Counted from the stretch's first letter, positions 23,704 through 35,222 are shown. The stretch is 64,000 nucleotides of DNA from Rhodococcoides kroppenstedtii (GCF_900111805.1 NZ_FOJN01000001.1:62001-126000), one strand, 5' to 3'. Numbers and translations are program-made. The notes: generated from the letters alone by a model not told the origin.

Positions 23704-24935
23704 CGGGGATCCGGAGTCGGCGGGCTCCGCGACGAGAGGACGCCCGACGGTGTCCGGCACCACCGTCCAGCCCACCGCGGCGATCAGCAGGATGGCCCCG
23801 GACGTGCCGAAGGCCCACGCGTAGGACAGCTCCTCAACCAGCACGCCCGCCACGAGCGGGCCGATGACGGACCCGACGTCCATCGCCATCTGGAAGGCCG
23901 CCAACACGGGACCACCGCGTGCCCGCGACCCGACGAGGTCGGCCACCGCCGCCTGCTGGGTCGGCGTGATCAGACCCGAACCCACGCCCGCGGCGAAGGT
24001 GAGCACCAGGAACACGACGGTCGACCCGGACACCCCCATGCCGGCCGTCGTCGCGCCGCAGACCGCCAGGCCGGCGATCAGGAAAGGCTTGCGGCCGTAG
24101 CGGTCCGACCACCGACCTGCCGGAACGAGCACCACGGCGTTGCCGACGGCGAACACCGCCAGCGCGATGGCCGCCATCGAATCCTGTTGCCCCAGTGCCG
24201 CGACGACGAAGAGCGGCACGATCGCGGTGCGCACCCCGAACACGGCCCAGCCGTTGGCGAAGTTGGACAGCAGGGCCGACCGATAGATCGGCGACCGGAC
24301 CGCGTCGGCGAACCGCACCGCGACGGGCGCCGAGTCGAGGTCCACGTCCTTCACCGGACTGCGCAGGCCGACCGCGACGACGATCGCGGCGATCACGAGG
24401 GTCACCGCGTAGAACACGAACGGGGCTCGCAGGCCACCGATCTCGAGCACCACCCCGCCCACGAACGGTCCCAGCACGGTGCCGGCGAGAAAGCTCGAGG
24501 CGTACATGCCCGACACCCGGCCGCGCCGGTCCGGCGGTGCGATGCGGATCAGCAGCCCGAGCGCCGACACGGTGAACATGGTGGAGCCGATACCGCCGAG
24601 CGACCGGAACGCCAGCAGTTGCCAGTATGTCTGCGCGACGGCGCACAGTCCCGTCGAGACGGCGACGACGGTCAGCCCGGTGATGTAGACGCGTCGTTCC
24701 CCGATGCGCTGGACCAGCGCGCCGGAGGCGGGCGCGAACAGCAGCCGGGTGGCGGCGAACGCACTGATGATGGCCGTCGCCGCGAATTCGGTGACCCCGA
24801 AGTTCCGCGCGAAGCCCGGCAATGCGGGAGCGACGATGCCGAAGCCGAGCGCGATGACGAACGCCGCCGAGATCAGGATCCGGATGTCCCGCTCGGTCGA
24901 CCCGCGAGCCTCCGGGCCCCCGGAGGCCGGCCCGG

Positions 24936-24939
<4 letters not shown>
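23620..24939 (-). CDS. MFS transporter (multidrug-type)
   Basis: A 439-residue protein with 12 predicted membrane helices. MFS loop motifs are visible: [13 protein letters not shown] after helix 2, [20 protein letters not shown] around helix 5, and [14 protein letters not shown] after helix 8. It is probably a proton-driven drug exporter; the substrate is unknown. The GTG start overlaps the pgm stop by 4 bp, so it is downstream in the pgm transcript. The polar 30-residue tail ([20 protein letters not shown] onward) is antisense to the end of the VIT1-like gene and looks like a late extension. Confidence 0.88.
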
Positions 24940-26576
<1,637 letters not shown>

Positions 26577-26639
26577 GTTCGTTCTCCTCGCTCCCGACGA
26601 CTCGTGTCGAGCCGGTCGACTCCTGCGACCCTGTCGACC

Positions 26640-27281
26640 TTATCCCCGCGAGAATTCGGCGACGGCGGTGACGTCCTCGACCGCGGACGCCAGCACCCGC
26701 AGCCGCTCCCCCGGCGTCTCCGCCGTGAGGACCTTCGCGCGGTCCGCCGACCCCAACGGCAACGACGACGCGAACTCCCACAGAGACGTCGGCTCGCCGT
26801 ACGCCCCGGCCGGATCGAGCACCGGGGTCTCCGGCGGCGGCAGGTCACGACGCTCCGAGATGTCTCGCAGAACGTCGAACAGTCGCTCGGTGAGGTCCCG
26901 CACCTGGTGGTACTGCTCGTCGCGGGCGGGCTCGTGGTCGGAGTCGGGCCAGTCCTCCACGGTGGCGCGGGGGTACGGATCGTCCGGCAGCCACTCGAGA
27001 ACACGGATGCGGTGGAGCCCGGTGCATTCGAGGACGTACCGACCGTCGGGCGTCTGCACCGCTTGATCGACCCGCACCATCACGCCGGCCGTTCCGCGGA
27101 CGTCACCGCCGCCGACTTCGTGGCCCCGCTCGATCAGCACCACCCCGAACTGCGCGTCGCCGACGACGATGTCCTCGATCATCGCGCGGTATCGCGGTTC
27201 GAAGACGTGGAGCGGGAGGGCGTCACCGGGCAGGATCACGCTGCCGAGCGGGAACATGGGCAGCGGCGAGTGGGTGGTCAC
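26640..27281 (-). CDS. Lon N-terminal (substrate-binding) domain protein
   Basis: A 213-residue protein made of a LON-type N-terminal domain alone: LPMFPLGSVILPGDALPLHV and FEPRYRAMIEDIVVGDAQFG are the family start, followed by TAGVMVRVDQAVQTPDGRYV. There is no ATPase or protease domain. Such stand-alone domains occur widely in actinobacteria without a proven function; binding of unfolded substrates is suggested. A helical region rich in charged residues fills the C-terminal half. Confidence 0.88.
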   Translation of the reverse strand: MTTHSPLPMFPLGSVILPGDALPLHVFEPRYRAMIEDIVVGDAQFGVVLIERGHEVGGGDVRGTAGVMVRVDQAVQTPDGRYVLECTGLHRIRVLEWLPDDPYPRATVEDWPDSDHEPARDEQYHQVRDLTERLFDVLRDISERRDLPPPETPVLDPAGAYGEPTSLWEFASSLPLGSADRAKVLTAETPGERLRVLASAVEDVTAVAEFSRG

Positions 27282-27310
27282 CTACCCCACTGTGCCACTG
27301 TCGCCGCCCC

Positions 27311-27357
27311 GATCGTGTGCGGAAATCCGTGTACGGCACGGACTACTGCACACGATC
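27311..27357 (-). terminator. Nested hairpin at the end of the carboxylesterase gene
   Basis: Outer arms gatcgtgtgc (27311-27320) and gcacacgatc (27348-27357) pair perfectly, and an inner partial stem (tccgtg/cacgga) extends it. The esterase stop at 27343 lies inside. No T tract follows on the minus strand. Confidence 0.5.
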
Positions 27358-28956
27358 CGGCGGCGAGACGCCCGCCCAGAACCCGCACCGATGGACGTCG
27401 GCGACGTCGGTCACCGGCTCTGCGCGGTCGCGATCGATCTGCAGGGCCGGGTGGCCGGAGGCACCGGAGTCCGGCCAGGCGGGCAGGCCGGGGCCGTTCG
27501 GGTCGCCGGTGTGCGCGAAGGTCGCCCACGTGCGCTTCATGCGGTCGGCGAGGGCGGCGGCGGAGCCCGTCCACGGCACCGGGATACCGCCGAGCCGAGA
27601 GAACAGATAGGGCACGTCCGCCGCGTGGAACGCCCCGGGCAGCAGTGGCCCGCTCGGCGCGAGCGGCGCATCGGTGAAGCGGTACTGCCACACCCGCGCG
27701 CCGCCTGCTCGGGCCGCGTCCGCGGTGACGACGGTCGGACAGGCGAAGAGCGAATCGGTCCACACCGCGGACAGGGCGTCGGCGGGCGTCGGGTAGGCGG
27801 CGACGGGATAGGTGGCCAGGATCGGGTCCGCGTCCTCGGGATAGACCTCGCGCACCGACGCCGCGACACTTTCGGCGGTGGGCACGCGGCCGGCGGCGTA
27901 GTCGAAGAGCACGACGAAGGTGCCGCCCTCCTCGGAGTTGCTGCCCAGGAGGATCGGCACGTCGGCCGAGGCGCCGGCGCGGAGAGCACCCTCCGGCGTA
28001 TCGGTCAGCACGACGCCGTCGACGACCGGTGTCCACGTCGCGTTCGGGCTGGTGAACGAGTGTGTCGCGGACCCCAGCAGGCGGTCGACCGGCAGGCTGC
28101 GCAGGCAGGCGAGCCGCCCCGGACCGTCGCCGCACCCCATCTCCTCTGCGAAGGCCGCTCCGCGCGCGAAGGCGACCTCACGACTCGGCGGGACGAGGGG
28201 GCTCCGCGAACACGGCCCGCTCTGCACGATCGCCTTGTGGAACAGTCCGGCCGAGCGCGGCGACGCGAGGTGCGTGCACACGCTCATCCCACCCGCGGAC
28301 TCGCCGAAGATCGTGACGTTCGACGGGTCGCCGCCGAACGCGGCGATGTTGTCGCGCACCCAGCGCAGCGCGAACTGCTGATCCTCGATGCCCTGATTGC
28401 CCGTCGCACCACCGGATTCCGCGGCGAGCTCGGGCAGGGCGAGGAACCCGAAGGAGCCGACGCGGTAGTTCGGGATCGCGACGATCACGTCGCCGTCGCG
28501 CACCAGTTGGGACGGCGAGTCGTACTGCGTGGTGTTGCCGACGACGAACGCCCCGCCGTACAGGTACACCATGACCGGGAGCGATCGGCCCGCCGCGTTC
28601 GGCGGAACGTAGAGGTCGATGCCGAGGCAGTCCTCGGAACTCGTCGGCAGCACGGGGATCGGCGGGAGGTCGATCGGGAGCGGCACGGCCTGCGGGCATT
28701 GATCGTCGTGCCGAATCGCCTCCCGGACGCCGGTCCATCCCGGCGCAGGCCGCGGCGAGGCGTAGCGGTCGGCCACGGCCATGGGCACACCGAAGTACTG
28801 GTCGATGCCGTCCCGCGAGAACCCGGAGACGGCGCCACCGGCCACCGTCACGACGGGCACGGCGGACGCCGGTCCCGCGGTGAGCGTCGACGCCAGGGCC
28901 AGCGTGGCCACGAGGACCCCGAGACGGCGCAGCAGAACAGGACGCGGCAGCACCAT
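27343..28956 (-). CDS. Secreted type-B carboxylesterase
   Basis: A 537-residue alpha/beta hydrolase with a signal peptide (VLLRRLGVLVATLALAS-type core ending GPASAVP; Ala-X-Ala cleavage). Family marks are FGVPMAVADRYASPRPAPGW, SEDCLGIDLYVP (family SEDCLxLN), GGAFVVG oxyanion region, and the nucleophile elbow FGESAGG. Glu and His of the triad fit NSEEGGTF and GAFHAADVPYLF. It hydrolyses ester substrates outside the cell; natural substrate unknown. ATG at 28956 gives a normal signal peptide; an in-frame ATG lies six codons upstream. Confidence 0.92.
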   Translation of the reverse strand: MVLPRPVLLRRLGVLVATLALASTLTAGPASAVPVVTVAGGAVSGFSRDGIDQYFGVPMAVADRYASPRPAPGWTGVREAIRHDDQCPQAVPLPIDLPPIPVLPTSSEDCLGIDLYVPPNAAGRSLPVMVYLYGGAFVVGNTTQYDSPSQLVRDGDVIVAIPNYRVGSFGFLALPELAAESGGATGNQGIEDQQFALRWVRDNIAAFGGDPSNVTIFGESAGGMSVCTHLASPRSAGLFHKAIVQSGPCSRSPLVPPSREVAFARGAAFAEEMGCGDGPGRLACLRSLPVDRLLGSATHSFTSPNATWTPVVDGVVLTDTPEGALRAGASADVPILLGSNSEEGGTFVVLFDYAAGRVPTAESVAASVREVYPEDADPILATYPVAAYPTPADALSAVWTDSLFACPTVVTADAARAGGARVWQYRFTDAPLAPSGPLLPGAFHAADVPYLFSRLGGIPVPWTGSAAALADRMKRTWATFAHTGDPNGPGLPAWPDSGASGHPALQIDRDRAEPVTDVADVHRCGFWAGVSPPDRVQ

Positions 28957-29073
28957 GATTTCCCCCCGGAACACGGTCCCCGACGAACCGTGGCGCGCTC
29001 ACCGTAGCGCGACGTCGGTCATAGCGGAGGGGGTTCGGGTGTGGACGAGCCGCCGCCCGGGTATCGGGGACGC

Positions 29074-30849
29074 ATGAGCCCCTCCCCGTCCTCGGACACC
29101 GCCGCCACCCGCACGTTCTCCGTGTGGGCGCCGACCCCCGACCGCGTGCGTCTGCACCTGGACGGCGAGTTGCACGACATGCACGAGACGGGCGGCTGGT
29201 GGTCGGTGGACGTGCCCGCGGCGGACGGGGCACGGTACGGCTTCGTTCTCGGCGACGACGACGCGGTGATCCCCGATCCGCGCTCACCCCGCCAGCCCGA
29301 CGGCGTGCACGAGCCGTCGGCGGTGTTCGACGTCGACCGCACGGCGTGGACGGACGACGGCTGGACCGGCCGCCGGTTGGCGGGCGGAGTTCTCTACGAA
29401 CTGCACATCGGCACGTTCACCCCGGAGGGCACGTTCGACGCCGCGATCGACAAGCTCGACCACCTGGTCGACCTGGGGATTACCTTTGTCGAGGTCATGC
29501 CGGTCAACGGCTTCAACGGCACCCACAACTGGGGCTACGACGGCGTCCTCTGGTACACGGTGCACGAAGGATACGGCGGCCCGGCCGGGCTCCAGCGCTT
29601 CGTCGACGCCTGCCACGCCCGCGGGCTGGCCGTCGCGCTCGACGTGGTCTACAACCACCTCGGCCCGTCCGGCAACTACCTCGAGAAGTTCGGTCCGTAC
29701 CTCGCCGAAGGCGCGAATTCGTGGGGGCAGACCGTCAACGTCGCCGAGAGCGGGTCGGACGTGGTGCGCCGCTACATCGTCGACAACGCCCTGCGCTGGT
29801 TCGACGAGTTCCACATCGACGCCCTACGACTCGACGCCGTCCACGCCCTTGCCGACACCACCGCGGTGCACATCCTCGAGCAGCTGGCGGTCGAGACCGA
29901 ATCGCTCTCCGCGCACGTCGGGCGTCCGCTGTCCCTGATCGCCGAGAGCGATCTGAACGACCCGACGCTCATCACCCCGCGCGCGGGCGGCGGCTACGGT
30001 TTGACCGCCCAGTGGGACGACGACGTCCACCATGCGGTGCACGCGGCGGTGTCCGGCGAGCGGCAGGGCTACTTCGGCGACTTCGGTTCGATGTCCTGCC
30101 TCGCCACGACGTTGAGCCACGGCTTCTTCCACGCCGGAACGTACTCCTCGTTCCGAGGCCGAATCCACGGTCGACCGGTCGACCCGCGGGTGCTGCCGGC
30201 CAGTTCCCTGGTCGCGTACACCACGACCCACGACCAGGTGGGCAACCGCGCGGTCGGTGACCGGCCGGGTCACTACCTCACCACCGGTCAGCAGGCCGTC
30301 AAGGCCGCCCTGATCCTGTTGTCCCCCTTCACCCCGATGCTGTTCATGGGCGAGGAGTTCGACGCGTCGTCACCGTTCCAGTTCTTCACCTCGCACCCCG
30401 AACCCGAACTGGGCAAGGCCACCGCGGAGGGACGTAAGGCCGAATTCGCCTCGCACGGCTGGGATTCCGACGACATCCCGGATCCGCAGGACCCGGCGAC
30501 CTTCGAGCGCTCGAAGCTGAACTGGAGCGAGGTCACCGAGGGGAAGCACGCAGCCCTGTTGGAGATCTACCGGAGCCTGCTTGCCCTGCGCGCCGCGCGG
30601 CCCGAGTTCACCGACCCGTGGCTGACGAACGTCCGGGTGGACCACGACGAGGACGAGCGCTGGATCGTGGTGCACCGCAAGCGCGTCGGGACGCCGGGGC
30701 GAGGGACGGCGCTGGTGTGCAACCTGTCCGACGCCCCGGTCACCGTCCCCGTCGGCGGCACGCCGGTGCTGTGGTCGAGCGAGACCACCAGCGACCGCAC
30801 CGGCTCCTCCACCACGCTGCCCGGTCACTCCTTCGTCGTGCTCACCTGA
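29074..30849 (+). CDS. treZ: Malto-oligosyltrehalose trehalohydrolase TreZ
   Basis: A ~591-residue GH13 enzyme that releases trehalose from maltooligosyl-trehalose. An N-terminal CBM48-like domain (RTFSVWAPTPDRVRLHLDGE) precedes the barrel. Catalytic residues fit: nucleophile Asp in HIDALRLDAVHAL, acid Glu in SLIAESDLND, and TTHDQVGN with the third Asp. VMPVNGFNGTHNWGYDGV and FMGEEFDASSPFQFFT are TreZ hallmarks. TreX and TreY genes are not in the window. An upstream ATG at 29041 would add eleven residues. The 3' end overlaps the convergent exporter by 25 bp. Confidence 0.95.
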   Translation: MSPSPSSDTAATRTFSVWAPTPDRVRLHLDGELHDMHETGGWWSVDVPAADGARYGFVLGDDDAVIPDPRSPRQPDGVHEPSAVFDVDRTAWTDDGWTGRRLAGGVLYELHIGTFTPEGTFDAAIDKLDHLVDLGITFVEVMPVNGFNGTHNWGYDGVLWYTVHEGYGGPAGLQRFVDACHARGLAVALDVVYNHLGPSGNYLEKFGPYLAEGANSWGQTVNVAESGSDVVRRYIVDNALRWFDEFHIDALRLDAVHALADTTAVHILEQLAVETESLSAHVGRPLSLIAESDLNDPTLITPRAGGGYGLTAQWDDDVHHAVHAAVSGERQGYFGDFGSMSCLATTLSHGFFHAGTYSSFRGRIHGRPVDPRVLPASSLVAYTTTHDQVGNRAVGDRPGHYLTTGQQAVKAALILLSPFTPMLFMGEEFDASSPFQFFTSHPEPELGKATAEGRKAEFASHGWDSDDIPDPQDPATFERSKLNWSEVTEGKHAALLEIYRSLLALRAARPEFTDPWLTNVRVDHDEDERWIVVHRKRVGTPGRGTALVCNLSDAPVTVPVGGTPVLWSSETTSDRTGSSTTLPGHSFVVLT

Positions 30850-32360
30850 TCCGACCGCCTGCGCAGCGCCCACGCCACCAGCACCGCGTTGGTGACCAGG
30901 ACCGCCGCGGTGACTGTCGCGGCGGCGTGCATGCCGTCCACGAACGCCGCCTGCGCCGAGGCGCGCAGCACGTCCCCGACCTCACCGGAGAGCGACCCGG
31001 CCAGCGCGACGGCCTCCCCCAACGTCTCGCGGGCGTGACCGGCGTTCTCGGCAGTCAGGCCCGTGACGTCGACGCCGGAGCGGAAGATGCCCATGACGAC
31101 GGACCCGAGCACGGCGACACCCAGGGCGATGCCGAGCTCGTAGGCCGTTTCCGACACGGCCGACGCGGCGCCGGCGCGTTCGGGTCGCACCGAGCCGACG
31201 ACGAGGTCGGAGGTGAGGGTGAGAGCCAGACCGGCAGCGACACCGACGGCGACGAAGGCCACGACGAACGTCAGGCGCCCGTCCACCGTCCCGAGTCGGG
31301 TCAACGTCAGTGCCCCGAGCGCACCGACGAGCAGACCCCCGGTGAGCACCGTGCCGGGCCGCCACCGGCGGACGAGGTAGGCGGCGAGCAGCGACGCCGC
31401 CATGTTGGCCGCGGTGCCCGGGATCAGGAACAGTCCGGCGGCCAGCGGTGACAGTCCGAGCACCGACTGCAGGTACTGCGAGCCGAAGAACAGCACCCCG
31501 GCCAGCGCGAAGATGGACAGCAGGTTCGTGACCACAGCGGTGGAGAACTGTCGCTGCGCGAACAGGCTCAGGTCGATCATCGGTGAGGTCGAGCGCCGCT
31601 GTCGCCGGACGAACGCAACCCCCGCGGCCAGGCCGACCAGGGCGATCGGCGCCAGCTCGACTCCGGGGCCGTGCGCGACGGCCTCCTTGACGACGTAGAC
31701 CAGCGGCACGATCGCGACGATGGACAGCAGAGCGCTCGGCAGGTCGAACGCACCCGGCGCGGGATTCTTCGACTCCGGAATCGCGAACGGACCGGCCACG
31801 ACCAGCACGATCATGACCGGCACGTTGATCAGGAACACCGACCCCCACCAGAAGTGCTCGAGCAGCACGCCACCGACGACGGGACCGGCCGCTGCGCCGC
31901 CGCCGGCCATCGCACCCCACACGCCGATGGCGAGGGTGCGTTCGGCCGGGTGGGCGAACATCGACCGGATGAGCCCGAGCGTCGCGGGCATGAGCGTGGC
32001 GCCGGCGACGCCCTGCATCACGCGGGCGGCGATGAGCATGGCGGGATCGACGGCGAACGCGGCGACCACCGACGACAACCCGAAACCCACCGACCCGATC
32101 AACAGCAACCGTCGGCGCCCGATCCGGTCTCCCAGCGTGCCCATGGTCACCAGGAGTCCGGCGAGCACGAACGAGTAGATGTCGATGATCCACAGCAGCT
32201 CGGTGCCGGTGGGTTGCAGATCGGCGCTGAGGAACGGCAGCGCGATGTCGAGCACCGTGCCGTCGACGGCGACCATCATCACCGCTCCGGCGAGAACGCA
32301 CAGGCCCACCCAGTCACGGCGCGTGGCGCGCGCGGCCTCGGGGGCGACGAACAGGGACAC
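30825..32360 (-). CDS. DHA2-type MFS drug exporter (14 helices)
   Basis: A 511-residue protein of the EmrB/QacA class. Hallmarks are MMVAVDGTVLDIALPFLSAD (motif D1), LVTMGTLGDRIGRRRLLLIG (motif A), and AGGGAAAGPVVGGVLLEHFWWG (motif C). Fourteen helices fit the length. It likely exports toxic organic cations. GTG at 32360 has AAGGAG 6 nt upstream and begins SLFVAPEAARATRRD. A TetR gene lies divergently 81 bp away and is the probable repressor, with two identical 18-bp repeats between them. Confidence 0.92.
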   Translation of the reverse strand: MSLFVAPEAARATRRDWVGLCVLAGAVMMVAVDGTVLDIALPFLSADLQPTGTELLWIIDIYSFVLAGLLVTMGTLGDRIGRRRLLLIGSVGFGLSSVVAAFAVDPAMLIAARVMQGVAGATLMPATLGLIRSMFAHPAERTLAIGVWGAMAGGGAAAGPVVGGVLLEHFWWGSVFLINVPVMIVLVVAGPFAIPESKNPAPGAFDLPSALLSIVAIVPLVYVVKEAVAHGPGVELAPIALVGLAAGVAFVRRQRRSTSPMIDLSLFAQRQFSTAVVTNLLSIFALAGVLFFGSQYLQSVLGLSPLAAGLFLIPGTAANMAASLLAAYLVRRWRPGTVLTGGLLVGALGALTLTRLGTVDGRLTFVVAFVAVGVAAGLALTLTSDLVVGSVRPERAGAASAVSETAYELGIALGVAVLGSVVMGIFRSGVDVTGLTAENAGHARETLGEAVALAGSLSGEVGDVLRASAQAAFVDGMHAAATVTAAVLVTNAVLVAWALRRRSDQVSTTKE

Positions 32361-32375
32361 GAGACACTCCTTCCA

Positions 32376-32434
32376 ACCGTCCAGCCGGTACAGCCGACCG
32401 AGCGAGCATAGCAACGACCGTCCAGCCGGTACAG
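32376..32434. promoter_or_regulatory. Two identical 18-bp direct repeats in the exporter/TetR region
   Basis: accgtccagccggtacag occurs at 32376-32393 and 32417-32434, 41 bp apart, in the 81-bp divergent region. Each contains the imperfect palindrome gtccagccggtac. The left copy is just before the exporter and the right copy just before the TetR ATG, so one repressor could close both promoters. Confidence 0.65.
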
Positions 32435-32441
32435 TGAGGCG

Positions 32442-33017
32442 ATGGCCACGGAGACGCGGGACCGCATTCTGGACGCACTGGAGGACATTCTGGTGCGGGA
32501 CGGCACCGACAAGGCCACTCTCGACGCCGTCGCCGCCCGTGCCGGAGTGTCGAAAGGCGGTCTGCTGTATCACTTTCCGAGCAAGGACGCGATGATGGCG
32601 GCTATGGTGCGACGCCTGGGCGAGCGGGCCGAACGCAAGCGCGTTCAGGCGGCGGACGCGGGCACGTCGCTGGCCGAGTGGTACCTCTCCCCGCTCGCCA
32701 CTCCGTCGTCGTCGGCCGGCAGCGCAGGCACCGACACCGACCCCGACGACGCCCTCGAGATCGCACTCTTCCGATCCACCCTCGCGGCGTTCCGCAGCAC
32801 CGACGGCGCGCCGGGCGCGGTTCAGGATGCCGTCGTCGAGATGATGGGGATGTACGACCGCGTGCTGCAGGACGAGTTCGACGACCCCGTGCACGCGGAG
32901 ATCGTGCGGCTGGTGGGCGACGGGCTCTACCTGGCCGCCCTGGTCGGGCTACCGGGGCCGGATCCGGACCTGCACCGCCGCGTCGTCGAGCGGTTGCTCC
33001 GCGATCAGGTCAGATAG
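32442..33017 (+). CDS. TetR-family regulator of the adjacent exporter
   Basis: A 191-residue protein. The helix-turn-helix is TRDRILDALEDILVRDGTDK, then ATLDAVAARAGVSKGGLLYHFPSKDAMMAAM (residues ~5-55). The KGGLLYHF recognition helix is typical of TetR regulators of drug efflux pumps. The ligand-binding half is variable. It is divergent from the DHA2 exporter with repeated operator-like sites between the starts; inferred function is substrate-induced relief of repression. The 3' end overlaps ilvA (convergent) by 13 bp. Confidence 0.92.
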   Translation: MATETRDRILDALEDILVRDGTDKATLDAVAARAGVSKGGLLYHFPSKDAMMAAMVRRLGERAERKRVQAADAGTSLAEWYLSPLATPSSSAGSAGTDTDPDDALEIALFRSTLAAFRSTDGAPGAVQDAVVEMMGMYDRVLQDEFDDPVHAEIVRLVGDGLYLAALVGLPGPDPDLHRRVVERLLRDQVR

Positions 33018-34327
33018 CGGTAGGCAGGTGTGCCCGGCTCGAGGTGCTCGACGTGCATCGGCGACGCCTCCATGCGCTCGAGCAGCTCGGACAGTGCCCC
33101 CGCGACACCCAGCTCGACGCCGACCAGTGCCGCCCCGGTTTCCCGGTTGTTGCGTTTGACGTACTCGAACAACGTGATGTCGTCGTCCGGCCCGAGCACC
33201 GAGTCGAGGAACGTCCGCAACGCGCCGGGCTCCTGGGGGAAGTCGACCAGGAAGTAGTGCTTGAGACCACGGTGCACCAGCGACCGCTCGAGGATCTCGC
33301 CGTAGCGGGACACGTCGTTGTTGCCGCCCGACACCAGACACACCACCGTGGCGTCGGCAGGAACGGTGATCGCGGCCAGTGCCGCGACCGACAGTGCGCC
33401 GGCCGGTTCGGCGATGACACCTTCGCTTTGATAGAGGTCGAGCATGGCGGTGCAGATGGCGCCCTCGTCGATCTGAACCACCTCCGTCTCACGCGCGGAC
33501 AGCACGGCGTACGGCAGCGCCCCGATGCGGCGCACGGCGGCGCCGTCGACGAACGGGTCGATCTCGTCGAGCGTCACCGGGCCCCCGGCCACCAGGGCGG
33601 CCGTCAGCGACGCCGCACCAGCCGGTTCGGCCGCCACGACACGGGTGTGCGGCGATCGCTCGGCGAGGTAGGTCGCGATTCCTGCGGCGCAGCCGCCGCC
33701 GCCCACCGGCACCACCACGACGTCCGGCGCGGTGTCCAGTTGGTCGAGGATCTCCGCGGCGATGGTCCCCTGCCCGGCAGCCGTCCGCGGATCGTCGAAG
33801 GGCGGAACGATGGTCGCACCGGTCCGCGCCACGTCCTCGGTCGCCGCCGCAGCCGCGGCGTCGAAGGTGGACCCGACGCTGATGACCTGCACGAGATCGC
33901 CGCCGTGGAACGCAATGCGGTCGCGCTTCTGCCGCGGCGTCGTCGTCGGGACGTAGATGCGGCCGCGGACGCCGAGCATCCGGCACGCGAAGGCGACACC
34001 CTGCGCGTGGTTGCCGGCGCTGGCGGCGACGATGCCCGCGGCGCGCTCGGCCTCGGTGAGCTGCACCATGAGGTTGTACGCGCCGCGCAATTTGTAGGAC
34101 CGCACCCGCTGCAGATCCTCGCGCTTGAGGAACACCCGCGCGCCCGTGGTCGCCGACAGCCGGTCGCACGGCTCCAGCGGGGTCACCGTCGCGATACCGC
34201 GGAGACGGCCGGCGGCGGCGTCGACATCCGCCGCCGTGGGCAGGGCCGACTCGGTGCGCGCCGTCCCCGACGGTGCGGCGGGGGCCGTCACGGGTCCGGA
34301 GGTGGTGCTCACGATCACCCGGACCAT
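33005..34327 (-). CDS. ilvA: Threonine ammonia-lyase (biosynthetic) IlvA
   Basis: A ~440-residue PLP enzyme converting threonine to 2-oxobutanoate in isoleucine synthesis. PLP Lys lies in REDLQRVRSYKLRGAYN, the Gly-rich phosphate loop is PVGGGGCAAG, and SAGNHAQGVAFA is present. A C-terminal ACT-like region (HYFLVDFPQEPGALRTFLDS through TGAALVGVELG) is the site of allosteric control by isoleucine and valine in the family. The ATG at 34327 is uncertain; GTG at 34312 (VSTTSGP) is an alternative. Further upstream in-frame starts have no support. Confidence 0.93.
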   Translation of the reverse strand: MVRVIVSTTSGPVTAPAAPSGTARTESALPTAADVDAAAGRLRGIATVTPLEPCDRLSATTGARVFLKREDLQRVRSYKLRGAYNLMVQLTEAERAAGIVAASAGNHAQGVAFACRMLGVRGRIYVPTTTPRQKRDRIAFHGGDLVQVISVGSTFDAAAAAATEDVARTGATIVPPFDDPRTAAGQGTIAAEILDQLDTAPDVVVVPVGGGGCAAGIATYLAERSPHTRVVAAEPAGAASLTAALVAGGPVTLDEIDPFVDGAAVRRIGALPYAVLSARETEVVQIDEGAICTAMLDLYQSEGVIAEPAGALSVAALAAITVPADATVVCLVSGGNNDVSRYGEILERSLVHRGLKHYFLVDFPQEPGALRTFLDSVLGPDDDITLFEYVKRNNRETGAALVGVELGVAGALSELLERMEASPMHVEHLEPGTPAYRYLT

Positions 34328-34412
34328 GCTGCCACGTCGGGGTCGGCCCAGTTCACCGGGCCGGACCGTGCCCGTGTCGTCGGACCGGGCCGACACCGGG
34401 CGCTCCGAGAAC

Positions 34413-34847
34413 TCAGCGCGGCTCGAGAACGAAGACCGGGATCTCCCGGTCCGTCTTCTTCTGGTACTCGGCGTAGTCGGGGAAGGCCTCCACGGCGCGG
34501 TCCCACCACTCCTGCTTCTCGGCGCCGTGCACCTCGCGGGCGGTCATGTCCCACTTCTGCGTCTTGTCCCGCAGTTCCACGTGCGGCTCGGCCAGCACGT
34601 TGTAGTACCACACCGGGTGCTTGGGAGCGCCGCCCAGCGAGGCCACCGCGGCGTACTTGCCCTCGTGCTCGACACGCATGAGGGGCGTGCGGCGCAGCTT
34701 GCCGCTCTTGTTGCCCACGGTGGTCAGAAGGATGACGGGACGGCCGTTCAGTTCGGTGCCCTCCGTCCCTCCGGAGTTCTCGTAGAGGTCCGCCTGCTCG
34801 GCGGCCCAGGTGGACGGACTCGGTGCGTACTCACCCTGTAGCGGCAT
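34413..34847 (-). CDS. Deazaflavin (F420)-dependent nitroreductase/quinone reductase family protein
   Basis: A 144-residue protein of the Ddn-like split-barrel family. The cofactor-binding core is [20 protein letters not shown] followed by [20 protein letters not shown] and [20 protein letters not shown], which match the F420-binding family closely. C-terminal [19 protein letters not shown] is also typical. Members reduce quinones or nitro drugs with F420H2. The ATG at 34847 begins the usual N-terminal tail. Confidence 0.92.
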   Translation of the reverse strand: MPLQGEYAPSPSTWAAEQADLYENSGGTEGTELNGRPVILLTTVGNKSGKLRRTPLMRVEHEGKYAAVASLGGAPKHPVWYYNVLAEPHVELRDKTQKWDMTAREVHGAEKQEWWDRAVEAFPDYAEYQKKTDREIPVFVLEPR

Positions 34848-34988
34848 GGTTCCAGTGAACACAGCCGTGCCCCCGACGGCAACCGAATCGGCCTTCAACA
34901 GTGAAGTTCGGGTGCCCGAACTTCTGCGTCCGTGTACGCTGAGGCGGAGAGATCGGGTCCCCACGACGGTCCACTTCGGGAGGCGAGC

Positions 34989-35222
34989 ATGACCACGTTC
35001 GATGCCGGCGCCGCTGCGCGTCGAGGATCCGTCCGCACGGTCGACCTGGCGGGCACGCCGTGGCCCGTGTGGAAGCTCGAGGCCCTCGTGGTCGGCCTGG
35101 TGCTCGCCGTGGCCGTCGGGTCGGTCACCGCCCTGCACGTGGGTGTCTTGACGGGAGCCGCGGCCGCCGTGGCGCTCTGGCTCGCCCTTCCTCTGGCCGA
35201 GCGGTCGCACCGCCGCCTCTGA
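34989..35222 (+). CDS. Small membrane protein with two helices
   Basis: A 77-residue protein. Two adjacent hydrophobic segments, [20 protein letters not shown] and [19 protein letters not shown], follow a polar 30-residue N-terminus that includes a TPWPVWK stretch. A short basic tail (ERSHRRL) follows. This suggests a hairpin with both ends inside. ATG is chosen because the preceding GGAGGCGAGC gives a ribosome site; longer readings extend only into non-conserved sequence. No family recognised. A strong bidirectional hairpin lies 49 bp past the stop. Confidence 0.75.
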   Translation: MTTFDAGAAARRGSVRTVDLAGTPWPVWKLEALVVGLVLAVAVGSVTALHVGVLTGAAAAVALWLALPLAERSHRRL

